The notes beneath the pieces were generated by a model that worked only from the letters and a program-made list of their open reading frames with translations, was not told the DNA's origin and did not search any database. From Gammaproteobacteria bacterium HGW-Gammaproteobacteria-2 (GTDB taxonomy: Bacteria > Pseudomonadota > Gammaproteobacteria > Xanthomonadales > Xanthomonadaceae): a DNA stretch of 39,890 nucleotides. This document shows, in pieces, positions 17,885 to 27,096 of this stretch. The stretch lies in NCBI GenBank assembly GCA_002840015.1, contig PGZE01000007.1:1-39890 (forward strand), written 5' to 3'. How positions within the stretch are numbered: position 1 is the stretch's first letter; each line of letters starts with the position of its first letter. A program made the translations under genes and the position numbers.

Positions 17885-19656
17885 GACATGGCATCCATGG
17901 CATCCCTGAACTGGATCCGGTGCAATCGCGCATACAGCCCGTCGCGGGCCAGCAATTGCGCGTGATTACCGACCTCGACCAGGCGGCCCTCATCAAGCAC
18001 CAGCACCTGATCGGCGTGCTCGATGGTGGCGAGCCGATGCGCGATCACCAGCGTGGTGCGGTCCGGGATCAGGTGATTGAGCGCGTCCTGCACCAGTTGC
18101 TCGGACTCGCTGTCGAGCGCGGCGGTGGCCTCGTCGAGAATCAGGATTGGCGCGTTCTTCAGGAACGCGCGGGCAATCGCCAGCCGTTGCCGCTGCCCAC
18201 CCGACAACAACGCCCCATTCTCGCCAATACGCGATTGCAAGCCCTGCGGCAGGCGCTCGATGAACTCCAAAGCATTGGCGGCTTGCGCGGCTTTTTCGAT
18301 GGCAGCCGCGTCGGCGCCCGCTTGTTCGCCGTAGGCGATGTTGGCCGCCACGCTGTCATCGAACAGCATCACACGCTGACTGACCAAGGCAATCTGCCGG
18401 CGCAGATCGGCCAGGTGGATATCGCGCAGCGCAATGCCATCGAGCTCGATCTCGCCGCTGTCGGGCTCGTAGAAGCGCGGAATCAATCGCACCAATGTTG
18501 ATTTGCCGCTACCGGAACGGCCGACGATGGCGGTTACCGTACCGGGCCGTGCGACGAAACTGATATCGTGCAGCGCCGCCACATCCTGGCCGGCGTAACG
18601 CATGCTGACGTTGCGAAACACGACCTCACCGCGCGCGCGCTCGATGTGCTGCACACCAGTATCGAGCTCATCGCCCTGGTCGAGCACCGAGAACAGCCGC
18701 TGCGCGGCGGCCACACCACGCTGAATTGGACTTTGCACATTGGAGATGCGCTTGAGCGATGGCAACATCGCCATCATTGCGGTAATCAGCGAAACGAACT
18801 CACCGGCATCCATGCGGCCCTTGATCGCTTCGCGCCCGGCCATGTACAGGATTGCGGCGAGCGCGATGGCGGCCAGAAACTGCACCGTTGACGATGCCAG
18901 CGCGCGGATCACCTCGACCTTCACATTGAGGCGGCGGTTGCGATTGGCAAGCACGGTAAAACGTGCGGCTTCGTCATCCTGGGCACCGTAAATCTTCACT
19001 TCCTGTTGCGCCGCCAGCGCCTGCTCGGCGGTCATCGCCATGCTCGCCACACCATCCTGAATGCCGCGATTGATGTGCCGGTAGCGGCGCGAAACGAAGC
19101 GCGAGATCAGGCCAATCAATGGAATCAGCACCAGCATGGTGGCGGTGACGCGGTGGCTTTGCTGCACCATCACCCAGAACAGCACGGCGATGGTGAGGGT
19201 GTCGGTAAACAGCACCTTGAGCGATTCGGCGCCGGCATGGGCGAGTTGCTCGGTGTCATAGTTCAGCCGCGACACCAGATTCGGCACCGGCTCGGCATCA
19301 AACCGGTAACTGGGCATGCGCAGGTATTTGCCCATCAACGCATGGCGCAGATCGCGCACCACCCCGCGCCCGGTCAGTGCCATGCCAAAATCGGTGACAA
19401 AAGTGGCGATGCCACGGAAAAAAAACAGCACGATGATACCAAGCGGCAACGCCAGCCGGATATCCTTGCTACGCTCGACGAAGGTATCGTTCACCATCGG
19501 CTTCATAAGCCAGGTGAAGATGCCGGCAGCGGCGGCCTCAATCACCATGCCAACCACCGCCACCAGCAACCATGGCCAGTAGCGCCCGGAAAACTTCAAC
19601 AACCGGGCATAGGTGCGCAGCGCACCGCGTGCGCTATCGTCAAATGCTGGGCTCAC
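17881..19656 (-). CDS. msbA: Lipid A export ATP-binding/permease protein
   Basis: This 591-aa half-transporter flips lipid A-core across the inner membrane. Six N-terminal TM helices (~1-320) include WPWLLVAVVGMVIEAAAAGI and GLISRFVSRRYRHINRGIQD. The nucleotide-binding domain has Walker A GRSGSGKST (379-387), signature LSGGQRQRLAIARAFL, Walker B ILILDEATAALD and the switch region LVIAHRL. All are intact and the length is normal. It overlaps exbD and lpxK by 4 nt each, in the order exbB-exbD-msbA-lpxK-kdsB, which is common in this order of bacteria. Confidence 0.95.
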   Translation of the reverse strand: MSPAFDDSARGALRTYARLLKFSGRYWPWLLVAVVGMVIEAAAAGIFTWLMKPMVNDTFVERSKDIRLALPLGIIVLFFFRGIATFVTDFGMALTGRGVVRDLRHALMGKYLRMPSYRFDAEPVPNLVSRLNYDTEQLAHAGAESLKVLFTDTLTIAVLFWVMVQQSHRVTATMLVLIPLIGLISRFVSRRYRHINRGIQDGVASMAMTAEQALAAQQEVKIYGAQDDEAARFTVLANRNRRLNVKVEVIRALASSTVQFLAAIALAAILYMAGREAIKGRMDAGEFVSLITAMMAMLPSLKRISNVQSPIQRGVAAAQRLFSVLDQGDELDTGVQHIERARGEVVFRNVSMRYAGQDVAALHDISFVARPGTVTAIVGRSGSGKSTLVRLIPRFYEPDSGEIELDGIALRDIHLADLRRQIALVSQRVMLFDDSVAANIAYGEQAGADAAAIEKAAQAANALEFIERLPQGLQSRIGENGALLSGGQRQRLAIARAFLKNAPILILDEATAALDSESEQLVQDALNHLIPDRTTLVIAHRLATIEHADQVLVLDEGRLVEVGNHAQLLARDGLYARLHRIQFRDAMDAMS

Positions 19657-20075
19657 TCGTCCGGCTCCGGCGCGGTAGCAATCGACAGCCGGCCAAAGCC
19701 CAGCTTGCCCAGCACATCCATTGCCGTTACCACCGCCTGGTGCGGGGTATTGGCATCGGCGCGCAGCAACACGGTCTGGTCGCGCGTGTCACCGGCCACC
19801 CGCACGATCGCCTCGCGCAATGATGCCGGGTCGGACTTGAGTACTTCGTTGGCACCCACGAAATAACGGCCCTTGGCGTCGATCTGGATCAACAAAGCAT
19901 CGCTGGGATCGGTGACTTCGCGCGCGCTGGCTTGCGGCAATTTCACCTGCAAAGCGGCACGCGAATCGAAGGTGGTGGTTACCACAAAAAAGATGATCAG
20001 CGTAAACACCACATCGATCAATGGCGTCAGGCTGATTTCCGGTTCATCGCGCAGCCGGCCTGCGTCGATCTTCAT
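19653..20075 (-). CDS. exbD: ExbD/TolR family biopolymer transport protein
   Basis: The 140-aa protein has one TM helix (LTPLIDVVFTLIIFFVV) containing the proton-path Asp (D21), followed by a periplasmic domain of the ExbD/TolR type (QASAREVTDPSDALLIQIDA). With ExbB it forms the proton-driven motor that energises TonB-like or related envelope proteins. No tonB is adjacent. Its place beside msbA suggests general envelope service rather than one receptor. It overlaps both neighbours by 4 nt. Confidence 0.9.
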   Translation of the reverse strand: MKIDAGRLRDEPEISLTPLIDVVFTLIIFFVVTTTFDSRAALQVKLPQASAREVTDPSDALLIQIDAKGRYFVGANEVLKSDPASLREAIVRVAGDTRDQTVLLRADANTPHQAVVTAMDVLGKLGFGRLSIATAPEPDE

Positions 20076-20722
20076 GCCTGGCCTTTACCACTGCCAGGCG
20101 TGGTGGCCACTTGATCGATGACATCGAGCAATGCCATCGCCTGCTCTTCCATCTCCACCACATAGGCGCTGACCAGACCGCGAAAGTAGCGGTAGAACAT
20201 CAGCGCCGGGATCGCCACCACCAGACCCACAGCAGTGCTCACTAAGGCCTCGCCAATACCACCGGCCAGTCGGCCGGCATCGCCGACACCGAACTCGAGA
20301 ATATTGAGGAACATGCGGATCATGCCGGTGACGGTACCAAGCAAGCCAAGCAGTGGCGCGATGCCGGCAACCGTTCCCAACGTGTTGAGAAAGCGCTCCA
20401 GCCGATGCACGACATGGCGACCGACATCTTCGACCCGCTCCTTGATCACCTCACGCGGGCGATGGCGCATGTCCAATGCCGCTGCCAGCAATTCGCCAAG
20501 CGGCGAATTGGCACGCAGCACCTCGACATGGGCCGGATCGAGCTTGCGTCGCGCCGCCCATTCACGCACATCGTCGCCCAGGCCAGCCGGCAATACCACC
20601 GAGCGGCGCAGGCTCCAGAATCGCTCGACGATGATCGCTGCGGTCAGCGCCGACACGGCCAGGATCGGCCACATCACCCAGCCGCCTGCCATTACCAGTT
20701 CCAGCACGGATTGATCTCCCAA
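20072..20722 (-). CDS. exbB: ExbB/TolQ family motor protein
   Basis: The 216-aa protein has three TM helices (MWPILAVSALTAAIIVERFW; GTVAGIAPLLGLLGTVTGMI; ALVSTAVGLVVAIPALMFYR), matching the MotA/TolQ/ExbB channel family. The conserved pocket GLLGTVTGMI and the Thr/Pro-rich third helix are intact. It pairs with the exbD product encoded 4 nt into its end. It starts 35 nt after the comEC stop, so it may be cotranscribed with comEC. Confidence 0.92.
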   Translation of the reverse strand: MGDQSVLELVMAGGWVMWPILAVSALTAAIIVERFWSLRRSVVLPAGLGDDVREWAARRKLDPAHVEVLRANSPLGELLAAALDMRHRPREVIKERVEDVGRHVVHRLERFLNTLGTVAGIAPLLGLLGTVTGMIRMFLNILEFGVGDAGRLAGGIGEALVSTAVGLVVAIPALMFYRYFRGLVSAYVVEMEEQAMALLDVIDQVATTPGSGKGQA

Positions 20723-20757
20723 AAGGCTTTAGGCATAGGATACCGGCTTGGCCGTGG

Positions 20758-23055
20758 TCATGGGGCAATTGCAGCTTCGCGCTCATGCCACAGCCGGCGC
20801 CGGTCATCACGCCAACGCCGAGCCACAATTACACCCGAGCCATCCACCCGCACGCGGATCAGGCCGGCATTGGCAGTATCTGCCATCGTTGCACCGCCAT
20901 CACGGTAGCGTTGTACCACCTGCGCACGCGGCAGGCCAAAGCGATTACCATGGCCGGTTGCCAACAGCGCGATGCGTGGCATCACCGCAGCCACAAACGC
21001 CGGGCTCGATGAGGTGGTGGAGCCATGATGCGGCACCACCAGCACATCGGCAGCCAATGCCGCCGCCTGTTCGCGCACCAGGCGCTGCTCAACCACCGCT
21101 TCGATGTCGCCCGGCAACAAGGCGCTGCCCAGCGCACTGCTGATGCGCAGCACACAACTGCTGTCGTTGCGCAAATACGGAAAATGCGGCGGCGGATGCA
21201 GCCAGCGAAAGTCCACCCCATCCCACTGCCAATCGCCGCCGCGCTGGCAGTCGTTACCGGCGATGCGCGGGTAGCCTTCGGGCTTGAAACGCTGGGCCGG
21301 CGCGAAGGCACGCGCCACCGCCGCCGCGCCGCCGGCATGATCGTTATCGCCATGGCTTACCACCAGCATATCGAGCCGCGACAGCCCCAGTGCATGCAGT
21401 GCCGGCACCACCGCAGCCTCGCCCATGTCGAACCGGCCTTGCAGTGCCGGCCCGGCATCGAACAACAGGCTGTGACTGCGGGTGCGCACCAATACCGACA
21501 GTCCTTGGCCGACATCGATCACATCGAGCGAAAATCCGGCCTCGGGCAGGCGCTGCTGCGCCGGCCACAGCAATGGCAAAAACAGCACGCCGCCCAGCCA
21601 ACGCGCCGACAAGCCGCGCGGCAACAGCAGCCATAGCGCACCGATCACCGCCAACCCCAGCGCCAACAGGTCCGGTTCGGGCAACCACAGCAGGCTGCCA
21701 TGCCACGCGGCCACCGGCTCCAGCACTCGCCACAACAGGTTCATCGCTGCCTGTGCCAAAGCAACCGCCGGCGCACCCAGAACTGGCGAAATCCACAACA
21801 ACACTGCGGCGATCAAGCTCAGCGGCACCACCACCAGGCTAATCCACGGAATACCGACGAGGTTGGCCAGCGGCCCGGCCAGCGAGGCTTGGCCAAAAAA
21901 CCAAACGGTCAGCGGTAGCAGGCCGATCGTGCTCACCGCCTGCGCACTGAGCAGGCCGCGCCAACCGGCACCCATCCCAGGCAGACACCACAACAGCCAG
22001 CCGACACCGAGAAAACTTAGCCAGAATCCCGGCGCCAGTACCGCCAAAGGATCGGCCAACACCACTGCGGCCAGCGCCAGCGCAAACGCGGACGAGGTCC
22101 CCGCCGGCCGCCGCAGCAAGCGTGCCAGCAACAACACGCCAATCATCAGCAGGGTGCGCACGGTGGGCAAGGCAAAGCCTGCCGCTGCGGTGTACAGGCC
22201 CGCCATGACAAATGCCGATACCGCTGCCACCTGCGGCCGAGGCCAAAACAGGCCGATCCGCGGCCATAGCCGGAATGCCAATCGCGCCAGCAACGCACCG
22301 AAGCCGGCGAGCAGGCCAACATGAAAGCCGGAAATGGCAATCAGATGAGTAAGCCCGGTGGCGCGCAACACTTCCCAATCGCGAGGGCTCAACTCGCGGG
22401 TGTCGCCCAGCGCCAGCGCGCGCACAAACCGCGCCTTGGCACCCATCGCATGCGCCAAGCGATCACGCCACGCATCAAGGCCGGTCGCTGCCGCCAGCCG
22501 CTGCGCGGATTCCGGCGCACGCACATAACCGGTAGCCGCCAACCGGCGTTGCAAGGCCAGCCGCTCGAAGTCGAAACCACCGGGGTTGAACACGCCGCGT
22601 GGCCGCCGCAGGCGAACGCTGAAGGCCCAGCGCTCACCGGCTTGCATCAGCGGTTCGGAGGCATACTGGTTCAGCCGCACATCGTGACCGATCAGCGCCT
22701 GCGCTGCCGGTTCACCCGCGTCGATGCGCAGCATGAAGCGCACGCCGTCAGCGCGTTGTTCGGGCAGATCGATGACCCGGCCTTGCACCTGCAGGTCGTG
22801 GCCCTGCAACGACGACGGCAGGCGCACACTCATCGCCCCTTGTGCCTGAATCAGCGCCCAGGCGAAGCCCACGGCGACGGCGCCCAGCACACGCATTACA
22901 ACGCGCCCGCGCAGCCACGCCCACATGCCGAAGCCCAAAACCAGCATCAGCAACCATGACGGAGGTATCAGCGGCAGACACAAAGCCGGCAACACCCCCA
23001 ACAACAGGCACGATGCCACCATCAAGCCGAAGGGAGGCAAGGGCCGTGCTGTCAT
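20758..23055 (-). CDS. comEC: DNA internalisation protein ComEC/Rec2
   Basis: The 765-aa inner-membrane protein carries incoming single-stranded DNA during natural transformation. An N-terminal DUF4131-like part is followed by the Competence channel domain (LTHLIAISGFHVGLLAGFGA, then many TM helices) and a C-terminal metallo-beta-lactamase-like domain with SHGDNDHAGG (H568-H573), DIEAVVEQRLV and VVPHHGS. Metal-binding residues are present, so the domain may be an active nuclease. Length is typical of Gram-negative ComEC, and no frameshift is seen. It implies possible competence, but no other com or pil genes lie in the window. Confidence 0.94.
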   Translation of the reverse strand: MTARPLPPFGLMVASCLLLGVLPALCLPLIPPSWLLMLVLGFGMWAWLRGRVVMRVLGAVAVGFAWALIQAQGAMSVRLPSSLQGHDLQVQGRVIDLPEQRADGVRFMLRIDAGEPAAQALIGHDVRLNQYASEPLMQAGERWAFSVRLRRPRGVFNPGGFDFERLALQRRLAATGYVRAPESAQRLAAATGLDAWRDRLAHAMGAKARFVRALALGDTRELSPRDWEVLRATGLTHLIAISGFHVGLLAGFGALLARLAFRLWPRIGLFWPRPQVAAVSAFVMAGLYTAAAGFALPTVRTLLMIGVLLLARLLRRPAGTSSAFALALAAVVLADPLAVLAPGFWLSFLGVGWLLWCLPGMGAGWRGLLSAQAVSTIGLLPLTVWFFGQASLAGPLANLVGIPWISLVVVPLSLIAAVLLWISPVLGAPAVALAQAAMNLLWRVLEPVAAWHGSLLWLPEPDLLALGLAVIGALWLLLPRGLSARWLGGVLFLPLLWPAQQRLPEAGFSLDVIDVGQGLSVLVRTRSHSLLFDAGPALQGRFDMGEAAVVPALHALGLSRLDMLVVSHGDNDHAGGAAAVARAFAPAQRFKPEGYPRIAGNDCQRGGDWQWDGVDFRWLHPPPHFPYLRNDSSCVLRISSALGSALLPGDIEAVVEQRLVREQAAALAADVLVVPHHGSTTSSSPAFVAAVMPRIALLATGHGNRFGLPRAQVVQRYRDGGATMADTANAGLIRVRVDGSGVIVARRWRDDRRRLWHEREAAIAP

Positions 23056-23456
23056 TGCCGGAAACCTGCGACTGCCTGAAGCATGCGGATCTACCGAGCG
23101 CAGGGAGGGGCGCCGTCAGCCGCCAGTATGCCGGCCACACCTTGGTTCGTCAGTCAGCAAACCGCGCACGTGGGGGTAAGCATTTTCCGAGTGCTGCCTC
23201 CGCATCATCACCGCATCGCGCTGGCGACACGGCTAAACGCAATGCTGCTCTGCTGATCGCCTCCGGCCTTGATGTTGTCATTCCCGCGCAGCGGGAATCC
23301 ATGTTGCTCTTGCTTTGAAAAGAAAAAAACACATGGCCCCAGCTTTACACGCACTGCGTGCTCGCCCTTCGGGCCGCCTATAGCGTTCGAGTGCTACGCG
23401 CCTCGCCGCTGGGGCGCCGGCATGATGGTTTGTCGTCAAAATGAGCAGTATCGCGG
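23056..23456. other. Intergenic region comEC-lolD
   Basis: About 400 bases without a recognisable gene. It contains the hairpin repeat at 23280-23298 and, near 23370, GCCCTTCGGGC, another small hairpin. No clear promoter for comEC (reading left) is visible to me. Confidence 0.5.
23277..23301. repeat. Dispersed palindromic repeat, intact copy
   Basis: ATTCCCGC (23280-23287) and GCGGGAAT (23291-23298) form a perfect 8-bp stem with a GCA loop, flanked by GTC and CCA. This motif is, from memory, scattered in many proteobacterial genomes. It could act as a hairpin at the end of the lolD or comEC transcripts. A decayed copy is at 5771-5797. Confidence 0.65.
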
Positions 23457-24146
23457 CTAAACGGTCAGTGCTTGCAAACGCCCGGCACTCAACTCCAGCA
23501 CGCGATCAAACCGGCGCGCCAGGCGCAGGTCGTGGGTTACCACCACCAGGCTGGTGCCCTGGCTGCGATTGAGTTCCAGCATCAACTCGAACACGCTGGC
23601 CGCAGTTTTTTCATCGAGATTACCGGTCGGCTCGTCGCCAAGCACACAGGCCGGGCGATTGACCAAGGCCCGCGCCACCGCTGCGCGTTGCCGCTCGCCG
23701 CCAGACAGTTCGCCGGGCTTGTGCGCCACGCGATGGCCCAGGCCCACGGCTTCCAGCAACACCATCGCCCGCTCACTGGCAAGCCGCACCGACTCGCCAC
23801 CGACCAGCATCGGCATCATCACGTTTTCCAGCGCGGTAAACTCCGGCAGTAAATGATGGAACTGGTAGACAAAGCCCAGTGCTCGGTTACGCAGGTCGCC
23901 ACGGGCGGCATCACCGAGCGCCGACATCGCCTGGCCGGTGACATAGACCTCACCCGCCGTAGGCTGATCCAGCCCGCCGAGCAGATGCAGCAGCGTGCTC
24001 TTGCCGGCACCGGAGGCGCCGACGATGGCGACGGTTTCGCCAGCCGCAACCGCAAGGTCGAGATCGCGGAATATCTCCGCACGCAAGCCGCCCTCGGCAT
24101 AGGTTTTGCCGAGGCCGGTACAGGCGAGTACGGCGGTTGTGGTCAT
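23457..24146 (-). CDS. lolD: Lipoprotein-releasing system ATP-binding protein
   Basis: The 229-aa ATPase of the Lol system powers release of outer-membrane lipoproteins to LolA. Walker [11 protein letters not shown]-loop [11 protein letters not shown] (typical of LolD), signature [15 protein letters not shown], Walker [13 protein letters not shown] and [10 protein letters not shown] are all present. It follows lolC in the same direction. The 217 nt between them are filled by tandem heptamer repeats that may affect its expression relative to lolC. Confidence 0.94.
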   Translation of the reverse strand: MTTTAVLACTGLGKTYAEGGLRAEIFRDLDLAVAAGETVAIVGASGAGKSTLLHLLGGLDQPTAGEVYVTGQAMSALGDAARGDLRNRALGFVYQFHHLLPEFTALENVMMPMLVGGESVRLASERAMVLLEAVGLGHRVAHKPGELSGGERQRAAVARALVNRPACVLGDEPTGNLDEKTAASVFELMLELNRSQGTSLVVVTHDLRLARRFDRVLELSAGRLQALTV

Positions 24147-24175
24147 CGGTTGATTCCTTGATGAAGCCGGGATCC

Positions 24176-24220
24176 GGGACTGGGGACTGGGGACTGGGGA
24201 CTGGGGACTGGGGACTGGGA
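24176..24220 (+). repeat. Heptanucleotide tandem array GGGACTG x6
   Basis: Six perfect copies of GGGACTG run from 24176 to 24217, followed by GGGA. The unit is the same as that of the next array read on the other strand, except for its seventh base (G versus C). It lies just upstream of lolD. Confidence 0.95.
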
Positions 24221-24271
24221 AAAGCCAGAGTATCTACGCAGAAGCAAAAGCAGAAATTTCGCAAACTTGTT

Positions 24272-24365
24272 GTCCCGAGTCCCGAGTCCCGAGTCCCGAG
24301 TCCCGAGTCCCGAGTCCCGAGTCCCGAGTCCCGAGTCCCGAGTCCCGAGTCCCGAGTCCCGAGTC
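24272..24365 (+). repeat. Heptanucleotide tandem array GTCCCGA x13
   Basis: Thirteen perfect copies of GTCCCGA (24272-24362) plus GTC end inside the lolC stop codon. On the minus strand, the sense strand for lolC and lolD, the unit reads GGGACTC. Perfect copies suggest recent expansion or active homogenisation. Confidence 0.95.
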
Positions 24366-25608
24366 ACTCATAGCGCAACGCCGCAGCCGGGTCGGTTCGC
24401 GCGGCGCGCCACGCCGGGTACACGGTGGCGAGCAGACACATCGCGAACGCAACCACCGCGATCAAGGTGACATCATCGGCGCGCAGTGCGGTGGGAACTC
24501 CGGTGATGTAGTAAACATCCTTGGGCATCAGGTCGATCTGGAAGGTGCTTTCGATGGCAGCCACCACCGAATCAAGATTCATCGTCAACAACACGCCGGC
24601 CAGCACGCCGCCGAGGATGCCCACCAAGCCAATCAACGCACCCTGGATCACAAACACCTGCATCACCGTGTTCGGGCGCATGCCGAGCGTACGCAGAATG
24701 GCGATATCGGCCTGCTTGTCGGTCACCAGCATTACCAGCGACGACACCAGGTTGAACGCGGCTACCGCCACGATCAGTGACACCACCAGAAACATCATGG
24801 TCTTTTCGAGCTTGATCGCACGAAAAAAATTGGCATGATCGCGCGACCAGTCGCGCACCCGGTACAACGCCGGCAAGCGGTCTGCCAGATCACGCGCCAC
24901 TTCGTAGGCGCGCATCATGTCGTGCAGGCGTAGGCGCACACCGGTAACGCCATCACCCATGCGCATCAGCTTTTGCGCATCGCGCAGATGGATGATGGCC
25001 AGGCCGAGGTCGTAGTCCTGCACGCCGGCTTCGAAAATACCGATCACATGAAATCGCTTCAGCTGCGGCAACACACCAATCGGCGTGGTGCGAAACTCGG
25101 GCACGAACGCGGTCACCGAGTCGCCGATATCGACGCCAAGCCACAGTGCCAGTTCCTTGCCGAGAATGATGTTGTAGGCGCCCGCCTGTAACTCATCGAG
25201 TGAACCGGCCAACATCTTGTCGGCCAATTGCGACACTTCACCCTCGTGCTCGGGCAGGATGCCACGCAACAACGCGCCCTGGGTTTGCCCGCCTTGCAGC
25301 ATCGCCTCGCGTTCGGCATAGGGTGCTGCGCCGAGCACGCGTTTGTCTGCATGCGCCACGTCAACCACGTGCTGCCAATCATCCAGCGGCGCGCTGACGC
25401 CACTGATGCTGGCATGCGCCACCATGCCCAGGATGCGATTGCGCAATTCTTGTTCAAAGCCGTTCATCACCGAGATCACGGTAATCAAGGCCATCACCCC
25501 GATCACGATGCCCAGCATCGAGGCGGCGGAGATAAACGAGATGAAGCGATTGCGCCGTTTCGCGCGGATGTAACGCAGGCCAATGGCAAGGGACAGGGGT
25601 CGGAACAC
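24364..25608 (-). CDS. lolC: Lipoprotein-releasing system permease (LolC/E family)
   Basis: The 414-aa inner-membrane protein has the LolC/LolE layout: N-terminal TM (FISAASMLGIVIGVMALITV) preceded by RYIRAKRRNRFISF, a large periplasmic domain, and a C-terminal FtsX-like domain with three TM helices and the motif AILRTLGMRPNTVMQVFVIQ. It extracts lipoproteins from the membrane together with LolD. Only one permease gene is present here, so it may work as a homodimer (LolF-like), or lolE lies elsewhere. Its stop codon abuts the heptamer array. Confidence 0.92.
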   Translation of the reverse strand: MFRPLSLAIGLRYIRAKRRNRFISFISAASMLGIVIGVMALITVISVMNGFEQELRNRILGMVAHASISGVSAPLDDWQHVVDVAHADKRVLGAAPYAEREAMLQGGQTQGALLRGILPEHEGEVSQLADKMLAGSLDELQAGAYNIILGKELALWLGVDIGDSVTAFVPEFRTTPIGVLPQLKRFHVIGIFEAGVQDYDLGLAIIHLRDAQKLMRMGDGVTGVRLRLHDMMRAYEVARDLADRLPALYRVRDWSRDHANFFRAIKLEKTMMFLVVSLIVAVAAFNLVSSLVMLVTDKQADIAILRTLGMRPNTVMQVFVIQGALIGLVGILGGVLAGVLLTMNLDSVVAAIESTFQIDLMPKDVYYITGVPTALRADDVTLIAVVAFAMCLLATVYPAWRAARTDPAAALRYE

Positions 25609-25627
25609 AGCGGCCTCGCAGATCAGT

Positions 25628-26068
25628 TTACAAACCGGGCGATGCCGGAATACGCGCCAGACTCTGCGCCATCAGGCGCAGCGCACGGCGCGAAGCGGCG
25701 TCCAGCGTATCAGGCCACCACAGGTAGTGGGTGCTACGGAGCGAGCCATCGTTCAGCGAAACGCCAGCCAGCGGCCCGCGCAACTGCACCGCGCAGATCG
25801 TTACCGCTGTCTCACGCTCATTGATTACACACACGGCCGAACGATCCAGGCCCGGCCAGTGCAGCAGCCAATGCCTGCGCCGCGATTCACGCCAGGCCCG
25901 CCACAGCGCAAACACCAGCAGCGCCAGCGCCGACAACAACCGCGTTGGCTCGGGTAGCGCGCTGAGCATCACCGCAACCGCCGCCAGCACGCCGATCAGC
26001 ACGGTGCCGAACACCGCCCAGCGCGATGGTCGCCATTCAATGCGGCAGGGTAAGGATGCGTTCGACAA
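25628..26068 (-). CDS. ygfX: YgfX-like membrane protein (partner of SdhE)
   Basis: The 146-aa protein starts with a basic stretch (PCRIEWRPSRWAVFG) and two adjacent TM helices (TVLIGVLAAVAVMLSALP and RLLSALALLVFALWRAW). A soluble part with WLLHWPGLDRS and a C-terminal region with STHYLWWPDTLDAASRRALR follows. This is the layout of YgfX (CptA-like), normally encoded directly after sdhE as here, where the genes overlap by 32 nt. YgfX is membrane-bound and reported to interact with cytoskeletal proteins and SdhE. Its exact job is unsettled. Confidence 0.8.
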   Translation of the reverse strand: MSNASLPCRIEWRPSRWAVFGTVLIGVLAAVAVMLSALPEPTRLLSALALLVFALWRAWRESRRRHWLLHWPGLDRSAVCVINERETAVTICAVQLRGPLAGVSLNDGSLRSTHYLWWPDTLDAASRRALRLMAQSLARIPASPGL

Positions 26069-26303
26069 GCGCAGCCAGGTCCTGATCGGTCGCCACTTCG
26101 CGCCGCATCATCCAGCGCCACAGGCGGTCATCTTCGGTTTCCAGTAATCGTTCGAACTGGCCACGCTCGACCGCGTCCGCATGCGGCCAGCGATGATCGA
26201 GGTAACGCAGCATCAGCACGTCCAGTTCGCGCATGCCGCGCCGGCAGCGCCAGCGCAGACGGCGCAGGGTCAATTCGTCACTCACCAGCGTTACCGCCAG
26301 CAC
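26037..26303 (-). CDS. sdhE: Succinate dehydrogenase flavinylation factor SdhE
   Basis: The 88-aa protein has the family signature RGMRELDVLML (R22-G23-x-x-E26), known to assist covalent FAD attachment to SdhA. It begins with a GTG that shares its G with the sdhB stop (TAGTG), so it is translationally coupled. The rest (EDDRLWRWMMRRE) is typical. It is at the end of the sdh operon, which also encodes the target protein SdhA. Confidence 0.93.
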   Translation of the reverse strand: MLAVTLVSDELTLRRLRWRCRRGMRELDVLMLRYLDHRWPHADAVERGQFERLLETEDDRLWRWMMRREVATDQDLAALVERILTLPH

Positions 26304-27088
26304 TAGACAGAACGCCGCTCAAGCATCAGCTTCTTGATTTCGGCTATCGCCTTGGCCGGATTCAAGCCCTTCGGACAGGTGCGGGTGCAGTTCATGATGG
26401 TGTGGCAGCGGTACAGCTTGAACGGGTCTTCCAGATCATCCAGCCGCGCGCCGGTGTCTTCATCGCGCGAATCGACGATCCAGCGGTAGGCCTGCAACAA
26501 GATCGCCGGGCCGAGGTAACGCTCGCCATTCCACCAGTAACTCGGGCAACTGGTTGAGCAACACGCGCACAGGATGCATTCGTACAGGCCATCGAGCTGC
26601 TTGCGCTCTGCCGGCGATTGCAGACGCTCGCGGGTGGGCGGTGCGCTCTGCGTACGCAGCCACGGTTTGATCGACGCATACTGGGCGTAGAAATGGGTGA
26701 GATCGGGCACCAGATCCTTCACCACCGGCATGTGCGGCAGCGGGTAGATCGGCACTTCCTTCTTGCCGCAATCGGCAATCGCCTTGGTGCAGGCCAGGGT
26801 GTTGGTGCCGTCGATGTTCATCGCGCACGAACCGCAAATGCCCTCGCGGCAGGAGCGGCGGAAGGTCAAGGTCGGGTCGATCTCGTTCTTGATCTTGATC
26901 AGCGCATCGAGAACCATCGGCCCGCAACTGCCCATGTCCACCTCGTAGGTGTCCACCCGCGGATTGGCGCCGTCGTCCGGGCTCCAGCGATACACCTTGA
27001 AGGTGCGCACATCGCCCTTGGCATTGCTCACCGGGAAGTGCTTGCCCTTGGTGATTTTGGAGTTCTTGGGGAGAGTGAATTCGGCCAT
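26303..27088 (-). CDS. sdhB: Succinate dehydrogenase iron-sulfur subunit
   Basis: The 261-aa subunit carries three Fe-S clusters: 2Fe-2S at CREGICGSC with a later Cys in NTLAC, then [13 protein letters not shown] and [14 protein letters not shown] for the 4Fe-4S and 3Fe-4S centres. It passes electrons from FAD to quinone. The ATG at 27088 gives the usual N-terminus ([11 protein letters not shown]). An upstream in-frame ATG at 27148 would add 20 residues overlapping the small interstitial gene and is less likely. Confidence 0.96.
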   Translation of the reverse strand: MAEFTLPKNSKITKGKHFPVSNAKGDVRTFKVYRWSPDDGANPRVDTYEVDMGSCGPMVLDALIKIKNEIDPTLTFRRSCREGICGSCAMNIDGTNTLACTKAIADCGKKEVPIYPLPHMPVVKDLVPDLTHFYAQYASIKPWLRTQSAPPTRERLQSPAERKQLDGLYECILCACCSTSCPSYWWNGERYLGPAILLQAYRWIVDSRDEDTGARLDDLEDPFKLYRCHTIMNCTRTCPKGLNPAKAIAEIKKLMLERRSV

Positions 27089-27096
27089 TGGATTCT

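Noticed and set aside
20758..23055. Evidence for a complete competence locus
   Set aside because: Only comEC is present, and its placement beside msbA is standard in this order. No other uptake genes are in the window.
24176..24365. Possible CRISPR array
   Set aside because: The units are contiguous heptamers with no spacers and no cas genes nearby.
24137..24373. Open frames on both strands encoding repeated peptides over the heptamer arrays
   Set aside because: They are by-products of a 7-nt repeat read in three frames. No ribosome site or non-repeat coding pattern supports a gene.
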